A stretch of 64,000 bases of DNA from JANFXS01 sp022791155. GTDB lineage: Bacteria; Bacillota; Clostridia; Lachnospirales; Anaerotignaceae. The notes under the pieces are model-generated. The model saw only the letters and a program-made list of their open reading frames with translations. It was not told where the DNA came from and ran no database searches. Positions 59,836-64,000 of this stretch are shown here, one piece after another (the stretch's first letter is position 1; every line of letters begins with the position of its first letter). Where the stretch lies: contig CATJUX010000044.1 in the NCBI GenBank assembly GCA_949743895.1, forward strand, positions 1 to 64,000, in the 5' to 3' direction. Position numbers and translations under genes: made by a program.

Positions 59836-60720
59836 ATGAAGAATATGAAAAATTCCCGAAAAAACAAATTTGATTGTGATAAAAAGGGACAAAGGAGAAA
59901 AACAAGGAAGACAAAAAGAATCAAAAGAGCGCAAAGAAGGAGGCAAATGCTGCTGTCATCACTGATTTTTGTGTCTTTGGTAAGCACCACAACTGTGTGC
60001 AGGGCGGCGTTTGAAAGGTTGGTTCTTGTTGAACAAAGTTATGATTCAGGCGGAAGCATATTTGAACATGGAAGACAGAGCGGTTTTGTATATTCTGCTG
60101 AAAATGATGATGGCAGATTGAAGGAAAGTGAACAGATGAATGACAATGAAAATGCAGACAGTTCAGCATGGAATTTGATTCTTGTTAACCAATGGAATGA
60201 ATTGCCAGAAGACTTTTCTGTTGATTTGATAGAATTGAACAATGGACACTCTGTTGACAAAAGAATTTATCAGGATTTGCAGAACATGATGAATGCGGCG
60301 CGAAATGAAGGACTTTCGCCAATTATATGTTCGTCATACAGAACACTTGAAAAACAAAGAGTTCTTTTCAACAATAAGGTTGAAAGCTACATTGCAGAAG
60401 GCTGCACAAGACAGGAGGCCGAAAAAGAAGCCTCAAAATGGGTGGCATTTCCTGGAACAAGTGAACATCACACAGGGCTTGCCGTGGATATAGTGGCACT
60501 CAGCTATCAAATGTTGAATGAGGAACAGGAAAACACGGCTGAACAGAAATGGCTTATGGAGAATTCATATAAATATGGGTTCATACTTAGGTATCCAACT
60601 GACAAAAGTGACATCACAGGAATTGGATATGAGCCATGGCACTATCGCTATGTTGGAAAAGAGGCCGCTGCCCAAATTCATGAAAAAGGAATTTGTCTTG
60701 AGGAATATGTATGTGGATAA
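59836..60720 (+). CDS. D-alanyl-D-alanine carboxypeptidase (VanY/LAS family)
   Basis: A zinc peptidase that trims the terminal D-Ala of peptidoglycan stem peptides. The product is 294 residues, ATG 59836 seven bases after AAGGGGG. The N-terminus is extremely basic (RRKTRKTKRIKRAQRRRQ), then one membrane helix (LLSSLIFVSLVSTTTV). The catalytic domain starts at about residue 115, with SSYRTLEKQ, zinc ligands His211 and Asp218 (SEHHTGLAVD) and His269 (EPWHYR). These are the VanY/DdcY features. Together with the upstream regulatory genes it may form a wall-stress regulon. Vancomycin genes vanHAX are absent, so resistance is not implied. Confidence 0.92.
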   Translation: MKNMKNSRKNKFDCDKKGQRRKTRKTKRIKRAQRRRQMLLSSLIFVSLVSTTTVCRAAFERLVLVEQSYDSGGSIFEHGRQSGFVYSAENDDGRLKESEQMNDNENADSSAWNLILVNQWNELPEDFSVDLIELNNGHSVDKRIYQDLQNMMNAARNEGLSPIICSSYRTLEKQRVLFNNKVESYIAEGCTRQEAEKEASKWVAFPGTSEHHTGLAVDIVALSYQMLNEEQENTAEQKWLMENSYKYGFILRYPTDKSDITGIGYEPWHYRYVGKEAAAQIHEKGICLEEYVCG

Positions 60721-60721
60721 C

Positions 60722-60763
60722 AAAAAAAGACTTTAGTTACCAGGTATGGCTAAAGTCTTTTTT
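60722..60763 (+). terminator. Terminator of the carboxypeptidase gene
   Basis: A stem of about 13 bp, including A-T pairs, around a loop (60724-60736 with 60750-60762), ending in a T run. It lies two bases after the stop. Confidence 0.85.
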
Positions 60764-60773
60764 ATATAAAAAA

Positions 60774-60846
60774 TCGAGGTGACAGGACTCGAACCTGCGG
60801 CTTCTGCGTCCCGAACGCAGCGCTCTACCACCTGAGCCACACCTCG
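60774..60846 (-). tRNA. tRNA-Pro (CGG)
   Basis: On the minus strand the acceptor CGAGGTG/CACCTCG is perfect. The anticodon loop TTCGGGA has anticodon CGG, reading CCG. The variable loop and T arm (GGTTCGAGT) are normal. CCA is not encoded. Confidence 0.95.
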
Positions 60847-60980
60847 ACAAAACACATATATTATTTTAATACAAAAATTTCAAATGTCAACTGAAATTTA
60901 ATCATAATTAAAATAAATTTTGAATGTTCACCACATTTTGTCCTTTAACATATATTGAAATTATAAAGGAGGTTGAAAAA

Positions 60981-61646
60981 ATGAGATACCCAGAAAAAAA
61001 TGAATTGGCTGGCTGCAAGCCTGTTATCAAACCGGATTTTGAAAAGGCATACCTTCGCTTTATGCATGCGTTGCCAAGTGATCCGCCGCTGAATGTGGAC
61101 ATATATTTGAATGGAAAACTTGTTGTTAAGAATCTGAAATTTGAGGACTTCACGGAATATATCACTGTTAAGGCCGGGGCATACACTGTTCAGGTTTTCC
61201 CAACAGGCAATCATCTTGATCAGCTTGTTGACATGCGCATAGTTCTCAGTGATGAAGAAATTGCGACAGCGGCTGTTATAGGAACAGCAGATGAAGTTGA
61301 GGTTGAAGTTTTTTCAGACGTTCAAAGGCCAATAGATCCCGACTGTGCGGCCATGCGGTTTATAAACCTTTCGCCCGACAGCGGCGGAGTTAATATATAT
61401 ATTGATGACACGCCAGTTGTGTATGACTTGCAGTTTATGGAAGTTACAAACTATCTTTCACTTTTGCCGGGAAGACACACAATGAAAGTTGAGATAGACA
61501 GCAGCAAGGAAATTGTTGTATCACATCCCAATATGGTGCTTAAGGGAGGCTATTTCTACACAACATATGTTGTGGGGTTGGCCTATGGAAGGCCATATAT
61601 TGAGGTTTTGATTCCACTTGAAGGAACGAGCTACCTCACATTCTGA
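60981..61646 (+). CDS. DUF4397 protein with two repeat units
   Basis: A 221-residue protein without signal peptide, ATG 60981 after AAAGGAGG. It contains two homologous beta-rich units at about 22-85 (YLRFMHALPSDPPLNVDIYLNG) and 120-180 (AMRFINLSPDSGGVNIYID), each with the DUF4397 pattern F-x-H/N-x-L/S-P then VDIY/VNIY. It is followed by a LysM-GH18 spore hydrolase, and such proteins occur in spore-former genomes. A spore-surface or cortex role is inferred from that neighbour only. Confidence 0.85.
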   Translation: MRYPEKNELAGCKPVIKPDFEKAYLRFMHALPSDPPLNVDIYLNGKLVVKNLKFEDFTEYITVKAGAYTVQVFPTGNHLDQLVDMRIVLSDEEIATAAVIGTADEVEVEVFSDVQRPIDPDCAAMRFINLSPDSGGVNIYIDDTPVVYDLQFMEVTNYLSLLPGRHTMKVEIDSSKEIVVSHPNMVLKGGYFYTTYVVGLAYGRPYIEVLIPLEGTSYLTF

Positions 61647-61681
61647 CAAAACAGGCTATAACTGAATAATTTTGGTTGACA

Positions 61682-61733
61682 GAGGCATATTTTTCTGAAG
61701 TTTTTGGAAAATTATGCCTCATATTTTTGAGGC
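61682..61733 (+). promoter_or_regulatory. Competing hairpins in the leader of the GH18 gene
   Basis: GAGGCATA (61682-61689) can pair with TATGCCTC (61713-61720), which can alternatively pair through GCCTCA (61716-61721) with TGAGGC (61728-61733). The middle arm is shared, so the two structures are mutually exclusive. No T tract follows, so it is not a plain terminator. Confidence 0.4.
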
Positions 61734-61789
61734 TTAAAACATTTTGAAAGTGTCAAACACATAGAATTTCTTTAGGAGGTGTTTATATA

Positions 61790-63076
61790 ATGACAATACA
61801 CGTTGTCAAAGCGGGTGAAACGCTTTTTTCAATTGGCCGGGAATATAACATGAGTGCGACATACATTCAAAATATAAATCAATTGCCAAACCCCAACAAT
61901 CTTGTTGTGGGTCAGGCTATAATAATAGCCAAACCGGCTGTTTCATATGTTGCCAAAAGCGGTGATGATTTGTGGGGAATATCACAAAGATATGGTGTTT
62001 CGCTCACTGTCATTTTGAGAAACAATCCTTATTTGCTCACGAGAGTTCTTGTTCCTGGAGATGTTGTGGTGATAGAATTTGAAGATGTTCATTTGGGAGC
62101 GGCCAAGGTGAATGGCTATGTATATGACACTGTCAATGTGACATATTTGAAAAGCGTTCTTCCCTATCTGACATATATTTCGGTTTTCACATATGGAATC
62201 AGAAGAGATGGAACACTTATAGAAGCCAATGACGAAGAAATCATTTCTTTGGCACGTCTTTCAGGGGTTGCGCCACTTCTTCACTTGTCAACACTTGATG
62301 AAAGCGGCGTGTTTTCAACAGCGCTGGCGGGAACAATTTTGAACAGCTCAGCTTTGCAGGATATTGTGATTGAAAATATATTAACCATATTAGAGAAAAA
62401 GAAATATTATGGGCTTGATATAGACTTTGAATATATCCCGGTTTCTGACAGGCAAAATTACGTAAACTTTATTTCAAAGCTGACAACAAGGCTGAACGCC
62501 AGGGGATATATTGTTATAGCTGCATTGGCGCCAAAGGTCAGTGCAAATCAGCCGGGAACGCTCTATGAAGGGCATGACTATTTTGGCATTGGGGCAGCAG
62601 CCAACTATGCATTCATTATGACATATGAATGGGGGTATACATATGGCCCTCCAATGGCTGTGGCGCCTTTGAACAAGGTTAAGGAAGTTTTGGACTATGC
62701 TGTGACCGAAATACCAGCCGATCAGGTGCTTATGGGCGTTCCGACATATGGCTATCTTTGGACATTGCCATTTGTGAGGGGACAGTCAAGAGCTGTGTCT
62801 CTTTCGAACATATTGGCTGTTGAAATTGCCGCTGAAAATGGCGTTGAAATTAAATATGATGAGACAGCACAATCGCCTTTCTACAATTTCACTGATGTGA
62901 ACGGAACATTGTGTGAAGTTTGGTTTGAAGACGCAAGAAGTGTTGAGGCCAAGCTGAGGCTTATAAACGAATATGGCCTTGCCGGGGCGGGATATTGGAA
63001 CATGGATAGGCCGTTTCCTCAAAATTTGATGATGTTAAACCTTCTTTATGAAATAATACAAGAGACTATTGCCTAA
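61790..63076 (+). CDS. sleL: Spore-cortex N-acetylglucosaminidase-like protein (LysM2-GH18, SleL/YaaH type)
   Basis: A 428-residue glycoside hydrolase with no signal peptide, as in spore-coat-associated SleL. Two LysM modules lie at about 2-46 (IHVVKAGETLFSIGREYN) and 49-93 (YVAKSGDDLWGISQRYG). The GH18 barrel follows, with catalytic Glu214 in GLDIDFEYIP. GAGG and TTTAGGAGGTG give a strong start. SleL cleaves cortex fragments during germination. Full length. The leader has competing hairpins. Confidence 0.88.
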   Translation: MTIHVVKAGETLFSIGREYNMSATYIQNINQLPNPNNLVVGQAIIIAKPAVSYVAKSGDDLWGISQRYGVSLTVILRNNPYLLTRVLVPGDVVVIEFEDVHLGAAKVNGYVYDTVNVTYLKSVLPYLTYISVFTYGIRRDGTLIEANDEEIISLARLSGVAPLLHLSTLDESGVFSTALAGTILNSSALQDIVIENILTILEKKKYYGLDIDFEYIPVSDRQNYVNFISKLTTRLNARGYIVIAALAPKVSANQPGTLYEGHDYFGIGAAANYAFIMTYEWGYTYGPPMAVAPLNKVKEVLDYAVTEIPADQVLMGVPTYGYLWTLPFVRGQSRAVSLSNILAVEIAAENGVEIKYDETAQSPFYNFTDVNGTLCEVWFEDARSVEAKLRLINEYGLAGAGYWNMDRPFPQNLMMLNLLYEIIQETIA

Positions 63077-63165
63077 AATATTGAAAAATGTTAAATTATG
63101 TTTATATAATTGAAACTTGAAATTTTGGCCGCTAATTTGCACTGTGTTTGAAAGGAGCTGTTCTT

Positions 63166-63906
63166 ATGAACTTAAAGGGCAAAACAGTTCTAGTGACGGG
63201 CTCGTCTCGTGGAATAGGCAAGGCAATTGCATTTGCTTTTGCAAAGGAAGGTTGTAACATTGTGCTTAATGCCTCAACAAGTTCTGATGAACTTCTTAAA
63301 GCTCAGGAGGAACTTAAGGCAATGGGGAGCTATTCATATTCATATCTTGCCGATGTGTCTGACTATGAAAGCTGCAGGGAAATGTTTTCGAACATAACAA
63401 ATGTTTATGGCAATGTTGATGTGCTTGTCAACAATGCAGGGATAGCACATATAGGGCTTTTCACAGAAATGGTTCCAAAGCAGTGGGACAACATAATCAA
63501 CACAAACATTAAATCATGCATAAACTGCACACATTTGGCGCTGCCCAAAATGATTAGCCGCAAAAGTGGCACAATTGTGAACATTTCATCAATTTGGGGC
63601 GACAGGGGTGCGTCGTGTGAGGCGGTCTATTCTGCCACGAAGGGCGCTGTGAATTCGTTCACAAAGGCAATTGCCAAGGAAGTTGGCCCAAGCGGAATAC
63701 GTGTCAATGCCATTTCTGCCGGCGTGATCGACACAAAAATGAATGATTGTCTTAATCAGGAGGAAAAAGAGATTCTCACAAATGAAATATCGCTCATGCG
63801 TTTTGGAAAGGCCGAGGAAATAGGCGAGCTTGCTGTGTTTTTGGCAAGTGAAAAAGCCTCGTTTATCACGGGGCAGGTTATAACAATTGATGGCTGCATG
63901 ATTTGA
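63166..63906 (+). CDS. Short-chain dehydrogenase/reductase (FabG-like)
   Basis: An NAD(P)-dependent reductase, 246 residues. ATG 63166 follows AAAGGAG, the ATG at 63148 lying before it. Cofactor motif TGSSRGIGKAIA, NNAG, and the catalytic Ser with Tyr155 and Lys159 (VYSATKGAV) are intact. The C-terminal SEKASFITGQVITIDGC is typical of FabG. The fab genes are not beside it, so it may reduce another keto compound. Confidence 0.9.
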   Translation: MNLKGKTVLVTGSSRGIGKAIAFAFAKEGCNIVLNASTSSDELLKAQEELKAMGSYSYSYLADVSDYESCREMFSNITNVYGNVDVLVNNAGIAHIGLFTEMVPKQWDNIINTNIKSCINCTHLALPKMISRKSGTIVNISSIWGDRGASCEAVYSATKGAVNSFTKAIAKEVGPSGIRVNAISAGVIDTKMNDCLNQEEKEILTNEISLMRFGKAEEIGELAVFLASEKASFITGQVITIDGCMI

Positions 63907-63921
63907 TTGTTTTGGCCAATC

Positions 63922-63961
63922 AAAACGGCGGCAACGCTGTGGTTGCAATTGCCGCTGTTTT
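63922..63961 (+). terminator. Terminator of the SDR gene
   Basis: A 13-bp stem (63922-63934 with 63949-63961, one G-U pair) ending TGTTTTG. Confidence 0.75.
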
Positions 63962-64000
63962 GAGCTGTTTAGTGATTATTCATATATTTGAAATATGGAT

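Noticed and set aside
59836..60720. VanY-type protein as evidence of vancomycin resistance
   Set aside because: No vanH, vanA/B or vanX genes are nearby, and housekeeping DD-carboxypeptidases share these motifs.

Overview
The window looks like chromosomal DNA of an anaerobic, endospore-forming, low-GC member of the Clostridia. Supporting signs are pyruvate:ferredoxin oxidoreductase, [FeFe]-hydrogenase genes, a V-type ATPase operon, spoVAA-spoVAB, cwlD, a SleL-like spore cortex hydrolase, a T-box leader, RF2 made through a programmed frameshift, and strong Shine-Dalgarno sites with frequent TTG and GTG starts. None of the five tRNA genes nor the tmRNA encodes its 3' CCA. I see no prophage, insertion sequence or CRISPR array. 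The species cannot be named from sequence reading alone.

Layout. 1-305 holds a 75-bp direct repeat around small tetraloop hairpins, followed by a Gly/Tyr-rich lipoprotein. 1.07-7.56 kb carries secA, prfB, an RluA-type pseudouridine synthase, a sugar-nucleotidyltransferase and a beta-hydroxyacid dehydrogenase. A lone ROK regulator (minus strand) follows. 9.7-18.2 kb is a nine-gene V-ATPase operon in Enterococcus hirae ntp order whose c-ring subunit keeps the Na+-ligand residues. A T-box-controlled aspS comes next, then a lipoprotein with a redoxin-like domain that lacks the catalytic cysteines (minus). 22.3-26.7 kb has a small membrane protein, the radical-SAM/DUF2344 pair and RNase G. 26.8-29.8 kb is purMND.

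29.8-35.1 kb is the most unusual block: an HD phosphohydrolase, a small [2Fe-2S] protein, a PAS-containing hydrogenase-like sensor, a SpoIIE-type phosphatase and an [FeFe]-hydrogenase, resembling an hfs cluster. spoVAA-AB (minus) converges on it. rdgB and a phosphodiesterase follow, then three tRNAs, a polar amino-acid ABC transporter and nifJ. tRNA-Ala precedes the minus-strand smpB-ssrA pair and the minus-strand murA-walJ-rlmH-cupin operon. A DEAD-box helicase and cwlD are also on minus. On plus come a crotonase and terD, then a minus-strand MATE transporter. The window ends with a two-component system plus extracytoplasmic protein plus DD-carboxypeptidase, tRNA-Pro (minus), a DUF4397 protein, a LysM-GH18 spore hydrolase and an SDR reductase.

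Together the genes suggest fermentative metabolism. NifJ would make reduced ferredoxin, the hydrogenase module would sense or dispose of electrons as H2, and the V-ATPase would couple ATP to a Na+ gradient. Wall and spore genes (murA, cwlD, the VanY-type peptidase, SleL-like, spoVA) recur through the second half.
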